Assembly: GCA_963792075.1 (NCBI GenBank)
Contig: CAWBUW010000007.1
Location: 682,001-746,000, forward strand
Length of the DNA: 64,000 bases
DNA from: CAWBUW01 sp963792075
GTDB taxonomy: Bacteria; Chloroflexota; Anaerolineae; Anaerolineales; UBA4823
Reading direction: 5' to 3'
The translations under genes and the position numbers were made by a program. This document shows, in pieces, positions 1 through 8,243 of this stretch. The notes beneath the pieces were generated by a model, which had not been told where the DNA came from, did not search any database, and worked only from the letters and a program-made list of their open reading frames with translations. Positions within the stretch are counted from its first letter, which is position 1. Each line of letters begins with the position of its first letter.

Positions 1-694
1 CGCCTGTCTGGATAGGAAAGATGGGCGTCCCTCGGCGAATGTATAAGGCGCCCACCCCTTTTGGCCCGTAAAATTTATGGGCGCCCAAAGAGAGCAAGTC
101 GACGTTGAGCGCAGTAACGTCTACAGGTAAATAGGCGGCGGCTTGAACTGCATCCGTGTGAAAGGGGATGCCGCGTTGCTGGCAGATACTCCCAATTTCC
201 ACGATCGGGTTGATCGTACCAATTTCGTTATTGGCATAAATAACCGAGACGATGGCAGTATCCGGTCGCAAACGAGCGGCCACAGTGGATGGGTCGACCA
301 TCCCGTGTGAGTCTACAGGTAGAAATTCCACTTCAAAACCGTGAATTCGGGCCAATTGCATCGCTGTGTGGGATATCGCATGGTGTTCGACCGGGCCGAT
401 GAGGATGTGGTTAGCGCCGCGCTGCTGCTTCGCAGCGAATGCAACCCCGCGCAGCGCCAAGTTATCACTTTCAGAGCCGCAAGAGGTAAAAACCACTTCA
501 TTGTTCTGGCAATTCAGACCTTGGGACAGAGTCTCACGAGCGTTCTCAATAGCAGCTTCTGCTTGCTGGCCGAAAGCATGTATTGAGGATGGGTTGCCAT
601 ATACCTGGCTGAAATAGGGCAGCATGGCTTCAAGCACGCGCGGATCAACCGGCGTAGATGCTGCGTAATCGAGATAAATCGGCAGTGTGCTCAT
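1..694 (-). CDS. Cysteine desulfurase (NifS/IscS-like), 3' part missing
   Basis: Class V PLP-dependent aminotransferase that removes sulfur from cysteine for Fe-S cluster or tRNA thiolation. The frame opens with MSTLPIYLDYAASTPVDPRV, the usual N-terminus of the family, and stays open to the window edge. It contains the cofactor-binding stretch ESDNLAL, the HTDAVQ motif and the SLGAHKFYGPKG motif whose lysine forms the Schiff base. About 231 residues are present of the usual 380-400; the catalytic cysteine loop lies outside the window. The ATG at 694 overlaps the stop of the upstream esterase (ATGA), so the two are probably translationally coupled. Family assignment is secure; whether it is IscS, NifS or a dedicated paralogue cannot be told. 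Confidence 0.93.
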   Translation of the reverse strand, partial: MSTLPIYLDYAASTPVDPRVLEAMLPYFSQVYGNPSSIHAFGQQAEAAIENARETLSQGLNCQNNEVVFTSCGSESDNLALRGVAFAAKQQRGANHILIGPVEHHAISHTAMQLARIHGFEVEFLPVDSHGMVDPSTVAARLRPDTAIVSVIYANNEIGTINPIVEIGSICQQRGIPFHTDAVQAAAYLPVDVTALNVDLLSLGAHKFYGPKGVGALYIRRGTPIFPIQTG

Positions 695-1434
695 AGGTCC
701 ACCTTTTCCAGAAAGTAAGGCAACATTTTACGCCACCACGGCCAATCGTGATTGACATCCTGTCCCCAAATATCAATCCATGCAGGGATTTCCCTCTCAG
801 TCAGGATTTGTTGGAGTGTGAGGGTGTCCGAAAAACTCTCGTCTTCCCAGGCGCCCTGACCGGAACAGATCATAATCTTAGATCGGCGATATTGGTCGAG
901 GTACCAGGGATCGTTCAGGTTTGAAAGGTACGCCAACGGCGAATTGAAATAGACGGTATCATCCATATAATCGCCAATAAAGTGATTGAGCTTGTACAGG
1001 CCACTGATGGCGATCAGTGAATCAAAAATATCAGGATGGCGGAAGAAGAAGTTCGCCGAGTGATATCCGCCCATGCTGACCCCCGTGGCAAGAAATTTTC
1101 GAGAAGAATTCGCACAATGGTTCTTGATAAAAGGGGTCACTTCCTGGGTAATATATCGGTCATAATCTTCGTGGCGGCGGGCGCGGTCAGCGGGGTGAGC
1201 ATTCCAGTTCGCCCAGGTTTGAGAGTCGAGACTGTCGACCGTAAAAATCTTAAACTTTCCTCCATCAATCATCCCCTGGCAAGCAGCTACCATACCAAAG
1301 TCTTCAAATTCATAGAAGCGCCCTGCCTGGGCAGGGAAAACCACGACCGGTTTTCCATAGTGCCCGTACACTTTCAATTCTATCTCGTGACCCAGGTTGG
1401 GGCTAAACCATTTATGATATTCAACGTGCATCAA
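691..1434 (-). CDS. Esterase family protein (alpha/beta hydrolase, PF00756-like)
   Basis: A 247-residue soluble alpha/beta hydrolase. The nucleophile elbow GVSMGG puts the catalytic serine at about residue 120. A histidine near residue 229 in VNHDWPWW is the likely triad base. There is no signal peptide, so it probably acts in the cytoplasm. The family includes S-formylglutathione hydrolase-like and enterochelin-esterase-like enzymes, but the substrate cannot be read from sequence. It lies 33 bases after an ATP-grasp ligase and overlaps the start of a cysteine desulfurase, all on the same strand. An ATP-grasp ligase beside an esterase suggests that an amide or ester is made and trimmed, but that is inference. 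Confidence 0.85.
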   Translation of the reverse strand: MMHVEYHKWFSPNLGHEIELKVYGHYGKPVVVFPAQAGRFYEFEDFGMVAACQGMIDGGKFKIFTVDSLDSQTWANWNAHPADRARRHEDYDRYITQEVTPFIKNHCANSSRKFLATGVSMGGYHSANFFFRHPDIFDSLIAISGLYKLNHFIGDYMDDTVYFNSPLAYLSNLNDPWYLDQYRRSKIMICSGQGAWEDESFSDTLTLQQILTEREIPAWIDIWGQDVNHDWPWWRKMLPYFLEKVDL

Positions 1435-1467
1435 GTTCTCTTTCTAAGTTCGGGGAATAATGGAATT

Positions 1468-2631
1468 TTAAGCTGATTTTTGAATATAAGCAGCCATTGC
1501 CAGGATTTCACTCAGCTCCGGAGAGCGGACCAAAAAACCATAATCGCCCAACGCTCTGCTAAAAACACCACTGATCGGTTCATGAGAGCATAAATTTGCA
1601 CCTAACTCGTGCATAATTTGCTCCCGGCTGTACGCATAAGTCCGGTTGAATTTTCGGCCCACATAACAGCAGTGATAAGGACGCGAATATTGAACTGTGA
1701 AGCGATTATGAACCATAATGTGAGCCCACTCGGCGTAGATATCAATATCATTTGCAAAGTTAAACATATCCGTGGTCAACCCGCCAGGTGGTCGCATGTT
1801 TACTTCGAGGGCAACGATCTGGTTGTTTTTTGAAGAGCGGAAGAATTCGAAGTGGAAAAACCGCTCGCGAACCCGGAATGCCTTCAATGTACGCCGGCCG
1901 GCGTCCTCCAGGTCAGGTGGGATTTCCCGTAAAGAGTAATAGTAAACCAGGTCATCATTATTTACAATTTCCATAATACCCTGGCTGAATTGATGTGCGG
2001 TGTAGAAGACCAGGCGGCCATCTCGATCCGCCAGGCCATCAAATGAGCAGATCACTCCATCCACAAATTCTTCCATGATGTAATCCACATCTGGCTTCTG
2101 TTGGAAAAAGGCCTCCAGCTCGGCATTATTATGGATTTTGTACGTTTTGGCAGCTCCAACGCCGATGTCGGGCTTGGCTACAACCGGATATCCGACCTCG
2201 TCAATGAGCTTGTGAGCTGCTTCGATTGTTTGGACAATTTCTCCTTGAGCTACAGCTACTCCTGCTTTAATATAGGTCTCTTTCATTAATGATTTACGCT
2301 TGACTTTTAGAATTTCATCTGCTTTAAGACCAGGAATATTGAAATCGGTGCGCAGCATGGCTTCTGTTTCAAGCCAATATTCATTTTGAGAGTCGATCCG
2401 GTCAATTCTACCGTATCGATGGATGAAATACCCCATGCCACGCATGAGCTCATCATAATTGTGCATATTATTAACCAGGTAGTATTCGCTCAAAGCAGAT
2501 TTGAGAGTGGAATTCAATTGTTGGTAAGGTTCATCTGCAAGCCCGAGCACGCGTACCCCAAGAAAATTCAACTGTACGCAGAAACGAAAGTAGTTGGGCG
2601 GAAAATGCGGGGACAGAAATACAAAGTTCAT
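1468..2631 (-). CDS. ATP-grasp domain ligase of unknown substrate
   Basis: A 387-residue protein with an N-terminal Rossmann-like pre-ATP-grasp region (MNFVFLSPHFPPNYF), then an ATP-grasp fold. Visible features are the AGVAVAQGEI lid segment, the VGYPVVAKPDIGVGA nucleotide-binding strand with its lysine, the MEEFVDG strand and the EVNMRPPGG metal-binding motif near residue 275. ATP-grasp enzymes couple a carboxylate to an amine or thiol through an acyl phosphate; relatives include carbamoyl-phosphate synthase-like and peptide ligases. It is the first gene of a three-gene leftward run with an esterase and a cysteine desulfurase. The start at 2631 is the first ATG and fits the family N-terminus. 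The function is not known. Confidence 0.8.
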   Translation of the reverse strand: MNFVFLSPHFPPNYFRFCVQLNFLGVRVLGLADEPYQQLNSTLKSALSEYYLVNNMHNYDELMRGMGYFIHRYGRIDRIDSQNEYWLETEAMLRTDFNIPGLKADEILKVKRKSLMKETYIKAGVAVAQGEIVQTIEAAHKLIDEVGYPVVAKPDIGVGAAKTYKIHNNAELEAFFQQKPDVDYIMEEFVDGVICSFDGLADRDGRLVFYTAHQFSQGIMEIVNNDDLVYYYSLREIPPDLEDAGRRTLKAFRVRERFFHFEFFRSSKNNQIVALEVNMRPPGGLTTDMFNFANDIDIYAEWAHIMVHNRFTVQYSRPYHCCYVGRKFNRTYAYSREQIMHELGANLCSHEPISGVFSRALGDYGFLVRSPELSEILAMAAYIQKSA

Positions 2632-2677
2632 ACCAGCTCCATATCTAAATCTGAGCCATAATCATACCTTAAAAAGA

Positions 2678-2732
2678 GGGGATTGGGGGGTGTGCAGTGC
2701 GGCGAAGCCGCACTGCACACCCCCCAATCCCC
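2678..2732. repeat. Perfect 26-bp palindrome between divergent genes
   Basis: A perfect inverted repeat with arms 2678-2703 and 2707-2732 around a GAA loop. The 5' arm is GT-rich (GGGGATTGGGGGG, then TGTGCAGTGCGGC). It lies between the 5' ends of the leftward ATP-grasp gene and the rightward phosphohexomutase, so it ends neither gene. The centre GGC-GAA-GCC is shared with the palindrome at 38593-38639, and variants occur in the other palindromes of this window. Confidence 0.9.
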
Positions 2733-2782
2733 GACTTTATGAAAGCCCTGGAACTTCCCGTGGTAGACGCCTTTATCCCTGA

Positions 2783-2788
2783 TATAAT
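2783..2788 (+). promoter_or_regulatory. Candidate -10 box for the phosphohexomutase operon
   Basis: TATAAT lies 36 bases upstream of the ATG at 2824, just right of the palindrome. No good -35 match sits at the right distance (TGGTAG at 2761-2766 is weak), so this is a sequence match only. The ribosome site GCGGAGG precedes the start by about 6 bases. Confidence 0.45.
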
Positions 2789-2823
2789 TAGTTTCGTTCG
2801 AATTCTCACGATGCGGAGGTCTG

Positions 2824-4248
2824 ATGCCCGGGATTATTCATTTCGGAACCGATGGTTGGCGCGGCAAAATTGCCGAGGACTATACCTTTGAGAATGTGCG
2901 CCGCTGTACACAAGGGTTTGCCGACTATTTACTCGGTCAAAAGCATCAAAATGAATGGGTCATAGTTGGATTCGACCGGCGTTTCCATTCGGAGAATTTT
3001 GCTGGTGCGGCTGCTGAAGTATTGGCTGGGAATGGATTGCGGGTGTATCTGACTCAGGGTGCGACGCCGACCCCGGCGATTGCATTCTCAGTGGTGAATA
3101 AGAAAGCGGCCGCAGCCGTAAATATTACAGCATCCCATAATCCCCCTACGGATAACGGTTATAAGGTTCGTGACCACAATGGTGGGGCGATTGACCCAGA
3201 CGGTTTGAAAGAAATTGAGGCGCGCATCCCTGAAGCGGAAGTGAATGTAAAGCGTATGGCACTGGCCGATGCGGAAGCTCAGGGCCGGGTTGTGCGCTTT
3301 GACCCAGCCCCTGAATATATTGTGCAGCTCAAAAAATTGGTCAATCTGGATCCTATCAAGGATGCTGGCTTGAAAGTGCTGGTAGATCCTATGTGGGGGA
3401 ACGGCGCTGGCTGGTTTCAACGATTACTGTCCGGGGGCAAAACCCAGGTGGAAGAGATCCATTCGGAACGCAACCCGATCTTCCCGGAGATGTCCAGGCC
3501 AGAACCCATCCCGCCTAACATCAACGTGGGTCTGCAGGAAACCACCCGGCGCCATGCCGACGTGCTCCTGATTACAGATGGCGATGCAGATCGGGTGGGC
3601 GTTGGAGATGAAAGCGGGAAGTTTATCGATCAGCTCCGGGTTTATGGATTGTTAGGTTATTATTTCTTGGAAGTCCGCGGTGAACGCGGCCCGATTGTTA
3701 AGACGCTTTCTACGACCAATATGTTGAATAAACTGGGGAAATTATACGGTGTGCCGGTTTATGAGACGGGTGTCGGTTTCAAGTATGTCGCACCGAAAGT
3801 CCTGGAAACGAACGCCATGCTGGGCGGAGAAGAATCGGGCGGATATGCTTTCCGCGGGCACGTACCGGAAAGAGATGGTATCCTGGCGGGTCTTTTCATC
3901 CTGGACATGATGGTGCGTTTGGGCCGCAAACCTTCCGAGCTGGTGGAGCTTTTGTTCGCCAAGGTGGGCGCACATTATTATGACCGCATCAATTCACCTT
4001 TCACCGGTGACCGTAAGACGCGTGAAAAAATCATCGTTGATTCCAAGCCAGAAATGATTGGCGGTTTAAAGGTTTTGGATTTAAACACAACGGATGGTTT
4101 TAAATTCACGCTTGGCGATGGTGGTTTTCTATTAATCCGATTTTCTGGAACAGAGCCGATCTTGCGCGTGTACACTGAGACTACCGAAAAGGATAAGGTA
4201 CAGGCTATCTTACAAGACGGCTTACGCGTTGCGGGGATCAGTAATTGA
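2824..4248 (+). CDS. Phosphoglucomutase/phosphomannomutase family protein
   Basis: A 474-residue alpha-D-phosphohexomutase that interconverts hexose 1- and 6-phosphates. Four domains are evident. The phosphoserine loop TASHNPPTDNGYK has its catalytic serine at about 104. The Mg-binding loop DGDADR spans residues 252-257. The sugar-binding GEESGG motif is near 340, and the C-terminal phosphate-binding motif RFSGTEPILR is near 445. Length and order are normal. The ATG at 2824 has a GGAGG ribosome site. It heads a rightward run with tatD and a polyprenyl synthase. Whether glucose, mannose or glucosamine phosphate is preferred cannot be decided; glycogen synthase and mannose-6-phosphate isomerase elsewhere in the window fit glucose or mannose. 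Confidence 0.93.
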   Translation: MPGIIHFGTDGWRGKIAEDYTFENVRRCTQGFADYLLGQKHQNEWVIVGFDRRFHSENFAGAAAEVLAGNGLRVYLTQGATPTPAIAFSVVNKKAAAAVNITASHNPPTDNGYKVRDHNGGAIDPDGLKEIEARIPEAEVNVKRMALADAEAQGRVVRFDPAPEYIVQLKKLVNLDPIKDAGLKVLVDPMWGNGAGWFQRLLSGGKTQVEEIHSERNPIFPEMSRPEPIPPNINVGLQETTRRHADVLLITDGDADRVGVGDESGKFIDQLRVYGLLGYYFLEVRGERGPIVKTLSTTNMLNKLGKLYGVPVYETGVGFKYVAPKVLETNAMLGGEESGGYAFRGHVPERDGILAGLFILDMMVRLGRKPSELVELLFAKVGAHYYDRINSPFTGDRKTREKIIVDSKPEMIGGLKVLDLNTTDGFKFTLGDGGFLLIRFSGTEPILRVYTETTEKDKVQAILQDGLRVAGISN

Positions 4249-4278
4249 TTTGATCAGGTAGTCAGGAAGGTATTCACC

Positions 4279-5117
4279 TTGACAACGCTGCCCTCTGAGA
4301 GCCAGGTCCGGGTCCCACTTGTAGATACGCATTGTCATTTGAACTTTAACGTTTTAATAACGACCGAGAGGAAATCCTTCTCGCTGCTCGAAAGAATGGA
4401 ATTGTCAGGATGCTTAATCCGGCAGTTGATATTCTATCCAGTCAAGCCATTGTTGAAATGGTGCAGAAGTTTGAGGATGTTTTTGCAGCGGTAGGAGTCC
4501 ATCCTAACAACTCCACGTGTTGGGATGAAAACAGCCTGCGAACCCTCGAAACTCTCGCTGGAGAGAAGAAGGTAGTTGCCATCGGGGAGATTGGCCTGGA
4601 TTATTATCGAGACCGTGCTCCAAGGGATTTGCAGCGCAAGGTTTTTCTTGAACAGCTCGGATTAGCACAAAGTGTAGGCCTGCCGGTGGTGATCCATACA
4701 CGCCAGTCAATTCCAGACGTGTTGGATATCCTCACAGATTGGCTGGCTGATCTGAAATCTGCAAATTCGGCGCTGGTAACCAGACCTGGTGTGCTCCATT
4801 CGTTTTCTGGAAGCGAGCAAGAGGCCAGCCGGATGATTGAACTTGGTTTTTGGATTGGGATAACTGGTCCCGTAACATTCAAAAATGCACCAGAATTGCA
4901 GAAGGTTGTTGCAGGTTTGCCAGTTGAAAGGTTGTTGATTGAAACGGATGCACCCTTCCTGACCCCTCATCCGTTCCGTGGTCAGCGCAACCAACCTGAT
5001 CGGGTGCGCATTATTGCTGAAAGAATAGCTGAACTCCAGGGTACTCCGCTGGAGAAAATAGCCGAGATTACCACAGCCAATGCAGAAAGGCTGTTTGCCT
5101 GGAGAGAGCACGGTTGA
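4279..5117 (+). pseudogene. tatD: TatD family DNase/hydrolase, single-base frameshift
   Basis: Metal-dependent hydrolase of the TatD family (3'-5' DNase or tRNA-processing type), about 279 residues once the frame is restored. The first frame begins at TTG 4279 after an AGGAAGG ribosome site and encodes the metal motif DTHCHLN, then runs off into a wrong reading at about 4351-4354. There, losing one T from a T run shifts the frame. The second frame continues without gap and holds the remaining ligands: GEIGLDYY, VIHTR, LHSFSG and ETDAPFL. Adding one T restores the family sequence, so the break is recent or a sequencing error. Its stop overlaps the TTG start of the next gene (TTGA). If the base is truly missing, the product is lost or needs slippage. 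Confidence 0.88.
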
Positions 5118-6079
5118 TTGAAGTAGCCTTTTTTGATCCAGTACAAGAACGCATTCATCTCGTTGAAAAGAAGATGCGTGAACAAGCGGATGGTTATCAC
5201 CCGGAGTTAAGCGCGGCTCTCAACCATTTACTCGCGTCCGGTGGAAAGCGGATTCGCGTGGCTTTGACACTCCTGGTGGGTGGTATGCTCAAGGCTGATC
5301 CGGAACGTCTGGTCACGCTTGCCGCTGCTATCGAAATGCTGCATACAGCAACGCTGGTCCATGACGATCTGATCGATGGTGCTTTGATGCGCAGAGGAAC
5401 ACCCACTCTCAACGCACAGTGGACGCCGGCAGCTACTGTCCTTACGGGTGACTTTATCTTTGCTCGGGCAGCTAAGTTGGCCGCGGATACGAACTCGGTT
5501 ATCGTGATGCGTCTATTTTCAGAGACTTTGGCTATTATCGTGGGTGGTGAGATTTCCCAGATGTTTAGCCGCCGGATGATGGTGACCCGCGAGAATTACG
5601 ATCAGCGCATATATGCAAAGACCGCTTCTCTCTTCGAAACCGCTTCTACTTCAGCTAGCATCCTGAGCTCAGCAGATGAGGCTACGACGCAGAAGCTGAA
5701 ACAATATGGTCACGAAGTTGGGATGGCTTTCCAGATCGTGGATGATATTCTGGACTTCACAGGCGAGCAGGCGACGGTGGGGAAACCCGTAGCCAGTGAT
5801 TTACGCCAGGGGATCATTACTTTGCCTGTCTTGTATTACCTGAAACAGAATCCGCAGGATCCAGTCGTAGCTGCTATCCTGGATCGAAAAAAGGTGGGAG
5901 AAGAGCAAATCCAGAAATTATTAATTGCAATTCGGGATTGTGGCGCGATTGAGCATGCCATGGAAGAAGCCAAACAGTATATACAACGTGGAACAAACAT
6001 GCTCTCTGAGCTGCCAGAATGTGTGGAACGTAGTTCGCTCGAGGAACTGGCTTTGTTCATTGTACATCGCTCTAAATAG
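5114..6079 (+). CDS. Polyprenyl (long-chain isoprenyl) diphosphate synthase
   Basis: A 321-residue trans-prenyltransferase that adds isopentenyl diphosphate to an allylic primer to make long prenyl diphosphates, for example quinone side chains. The first aspartate-rich motif HDDLID is at residues 83-88 and the second, DDILD, at 210-214. GGKRIR near 43-48 binds diphosphate. Two small residues (A and T) lie upstream of the first motif in HTATLVHDD, as in long-chain enzymes, so hepta- to nonaprenyl product is likely but not provable. The start is TTG 5114, overlapping the tatD stop, which implies coupled translation; the next in-frame start would cut into the conserved N-terminus. Confidence 0.9.
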   Translation: MIEVAFFDPVQERIHLVEKKMREQADGYHPELSAALNHLLASGGKRIRVALTLLVGGMLKADPERLVTLAAAIEMLHTATLVHDDLIDGALMRRGTPTLNAQWTPAATVLTGDFIFARAAKLAADTNSVIVMRLFSETLAIIVGGEISQMFSRRMMVTRENYDQRIYAKTASLFETASTSASILSSADEATTQKLKQYGHEVGMAFQIVDDILDFTGEQATVGKPVASDLRQGIITLPVLYYLKQNPQDPVVAAILDRKKVGEEQIQKLLIAIRDCGAIEHAMEEAKQYIQRGTNMLSELPECVERSSLEELALFIVHRSK

Positions 6080-6091
6080 CCTTCCTCAATT

Positions 6092-6271
6092 GTGCAGAAA
6101 TTCTCGCGTAAGAATTGGATCATCCTGGTGGCTTTATTTTCGATATACGTGATTTGGAGCTCCACTTACCTGGCAATCCGTTTCGTTGTAGAAAGCTTAC
6201 CCCCTTCCACTCGTGTCTACTTATTGTTAGCGCGCCAGAGATCCCAGGGCATTACGCTGGACCTCAAATAA
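6092..6271 (+). pseudogene. Remnant of an EamA/DMT permease, N-terminal 40 residues only
   Basis: A frame from GTG 6092 reads a typical first membrane segment of EamA-family transporters (IWSSTYLAIRFVVESLPP), with the WSSTYLAIR motif close to the family's W-G-S-T-Y-L-A-I-R. After about residue 43 the similarity stops, because the sequence becomes the 3' end of rph read in antisense, and the frame ends at 6271. The rest of the roughly 300-residue transporter is gone. The junction lies near 6221-6227, exactly at the rph stop codon, so a deletion or rearrangement joined the two. It sits 12 bases after the prenyl synthase, as if once the last gene of that operon. Confidence 0.8.
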
Positions 6272-6952
6272 CTCCCCAATCCCTCTATAAGCCAGGTCGA
6301 GCAGATCATTCAATATTTGCCTCTGGAAGGGCTGGCCCTCGGCGGTCCCCTGGACTTCGATGAACTCGCCTTCGCTGTTCATGATGATATTCATGTCCAC
6401 TTGAGCTGAGCTGTCTTCCTGATAGCACAAGTCTAAAACGGGTTGTCCATCCACAACGCCAACGCTGACTGCGGCCACAACATTTTTGATTGTATCTGCT
6501 GGAATCAGGCCGTTGTGAGCCAAGCGCTTCAAAGCCAGCGCCATGGCAACGTAACCGCCGGTAATCGCGGCGGTGCGTGTTCCACCATCTGCTTGTAGAA
6601 CATCGCAGTCGATGATCAAGGAGCGCGGCCCGAGTTTTTCCAGGTCCACAGCAGCCCGCAAGCTACGACCGATCAAACGACGGATCTCCTGGGTGCGGCC
6701 GGATAAGCCACTTGTTTCCCGTGGTGTCCGCACATGCGTGGAGCGAGGCAGGAGCGCATATTCTCCGGTAATCCAACCTCCGCTCACATTTTGGTTTTGC
6801 ATCCAGCGTGGTACACCTTCTTCAATTGATACATTGCACAAAACGCGCGTGTTCCCCTGCGAAATTAAGACGGAACCCTCCGGGTAAACGACAAAATCCA
6901 AGGCCAAGTTGACTGGCCTCAACTCGTCTGTTCTGCGACCATCGATACGCAT
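6227..6952 (-). CDS. rph: Ribonuclease PH
   Basis: A 241-residue phosphorolytic 3'-5' exoribonuclease that trims tRNA 3' ends. The N-terminus MRIDGRRTDELRP is diagnostic. The phosphate-binding and catalytic stretch RTAAITGGYVA, the SVGVVDGQPVLDL strand and the MNSEGEFIEVQGTAEG motif near residues 190-205 are all intact. It is the last gene of a leftward five-gene run starting with tatA and follows a ClbS/DfsB-like gene by 11 bases. Its 3' end abuts the EamA remnant encoded on the other strand. Confidence 0.96.
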   Translation of the reverse strand: MRIDGRRTDELRPVNLALDFVVYPEGSVLISQGNTRVLCNVSIEEGVPRWMQNQNVSGGWITGEYALLPRSTHVRTPRETSGLSGRTQEIRRLIGRSLRAAVDLEKLGPRSLIIDCDVLQADGGTRTAAITGGYVAMALALKRLAHNGLIPADTIKNVVAAVSVGVVDGQPVLDLCYQEDSSAQVDMNIIMNSEGEFIEVQGTAEGQPFQRQILNDLLDLAYRGIGELFEVQRNALGSLAR

Positions 6953-6963
6953 AGCTGCCTCGT

Positions 6964-7449
6964 TTAGATTTGATGGGCCTGCCGCCAGGCCTTGATTTGA
7001 ATCAGGTGCTCGTCTTCGTGTTCAAAGCTGTCGTTTGCAATCCATTCGGCCAGGGCTTTGTTCTTGGCCCAGGCAAAACGTTTGGGATCGGTGAGATCGC
7101 GCTCGGTAAAGGATTCTACCCGTAAGATCGTTTGATTGCGCACCGCGTGGAAATCATCCAATACCATTCTCAGTGGTCGCAACCGGCTTGCTTCATACCA
7201 TTCACGGTTGACTTGATCCACATCATATTTCGTGAAATGGATACTTGAGGGCTTTTGACCCTGGTGCGCCTGGAAGAGAAGGTGAACCAATTCCGCTTCC
7301 CACCGGCTGAGATGAACCAGAATATCCTTGATGGACCAATCTCCGACCGCACCTGGCTCCTCCAGAGCTGTATCACTCAGCCCTTCCAGGGAGTCGAGGA
7401 AGAGCTCGCGTTCGTTTTCGAGTTTATCCAAGATTTCTTGTTTGTTCAT
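6964..7449 (-). CDS. ClbS/DfsB (DinB-like) four-helix-bundle protein
   Basis: A small soluble protein of 161 residues starting MNKQEILDKLENERELFL. The WSIKDILVHLSRWE segment and the late FEHEDEHLIQIKAW segment match the four-helix DinB/ClbS/DfsB layout, where histidines and acids can bind metal. Known ClbS members protect against colibactin; the role here is unknown. An ATG nine bases further upstream (7458) is possible, but ATG 7449 overlaps the hydrolase stop (ATGA) and has GGAA just before it, so it is preferred. Confidence 0.75.
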   Translation of the reverse strand: MNKQEILDKLENERELFLDSLEGLSDTALEEPGAVGDWSIKDILVHLSRWEAELVHLLFQAHQGQKPSSIHFTKYDVDQVNREWYEASRLRPLRMVLDDFHAVRNQTILRVESFTERDLTDPKRFAWAKNKALAEWIANDSFEHEDEHLIQIKAWRQAHQI

Positions 7450-8243
7450 AATTTCCATTGTTGCAGAAATGCACGAACCGAGTTATTGAACAACTCAGGT
7501 TGTTCAATGTTTGGAAGGTGTGCGGAGTCAGACAGCACACATAAAGCGGCGTGGGATAACATGGATTGCATTTGAATTGCTTCAGCCAGTGGGATGATGG
7601 TGTCCTGAGCGCCATGGATGATTTGAACCGGCACCTGGATTTGCGGCAGTAAAGAGAGAGAGTCGGTACGCTCTTTCATTCCTTGTAGATCGCCAAGGAT
7701 GGCGGGCAAGGAATTATGTGTCATCAGATCAATCAATTCCTGTACCAGATGAGGCCGGGTAGAGATGGTTTGCGCAGACAGCAAGCGCTCAGCCATGCCT
7801 GTCGCAATCGGCAGAATGCCTTGCTGGCGCGCCAGTTCCATCGATTTGTCCCGATTTGCTTTCGCTTCCTGAGAATCTGCCGCGGCGCGCGTCGAAGCCA
7901 ATACTAATCCAGCCACCTTTTCCGGATACAGACGATAGAAAGCCAGGGCAACATATCCGCCCATGGAAAGGCCACACAGCACAACCTTTTGCTGGATCTC
8001 CAGTGCCTGGAGGAGTTCGAAGCAGTCTTGGGCCAGCAAATCCATTGTATAGACGCCAGAGGTAAACTCTGAATCGCCATGCCCGCGCAAATCGGGCGCG
8101 ATCAGGCGGGCGCAGTCGGAGAGATTCTCTAATTGTGGCTGCCACATGCGGTTGTTCAAAGGGTATCCGTGGATCAACAACATAGGCATACCTGCGCCAC
8201 GATCCTCATAGGCCATTTGAAACTCAGGTAGTTTTATTTTCAT
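7446..8243 (-). CDS. Alpha/beta hydrolase
   Basis: A 265-residue soluble alpha/beta-fold hydrolase. HGYPLNNRMW near residues 25-34 forms the oxyanion region. GLSMGG holds the nucleophile at about serine 93. The later IIHGAQDTIIP aspartate and SAHLPNIEQP histidine complete the triad. It resembles the 3-oxoadipate enol-lactonase/BioH-like group, but its substrate cannot be inferred. Both ends overlap neighbours by four bases (ATGA), so it is translated as part of the tatA-to-rph run. Confidence 0.85.
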   Translation of the reverse strand: MKIKLPEFQMAYEDRGAGMPMLLIHGYPLNNRMWQPQLENLSDCARLIAPDLRGHGDSEFTSGVYTMDLLAQDCFELLQALEIQQKVVLCGLSMGGYVALAFYRLYPEKVAGLVLASTRAAADSQEAKANRDKSMELARQQGILPIATGMAERLLSAQTISTRPHLVQELIDLMTHNSLPAILGDLQGMKERTDSLSLLPQIQVPVQIIHGAQDTIIPLAEAIQMQSMLSHAALCVLSDSAHLPNIEQPELFNNSVRAFLQQWKL

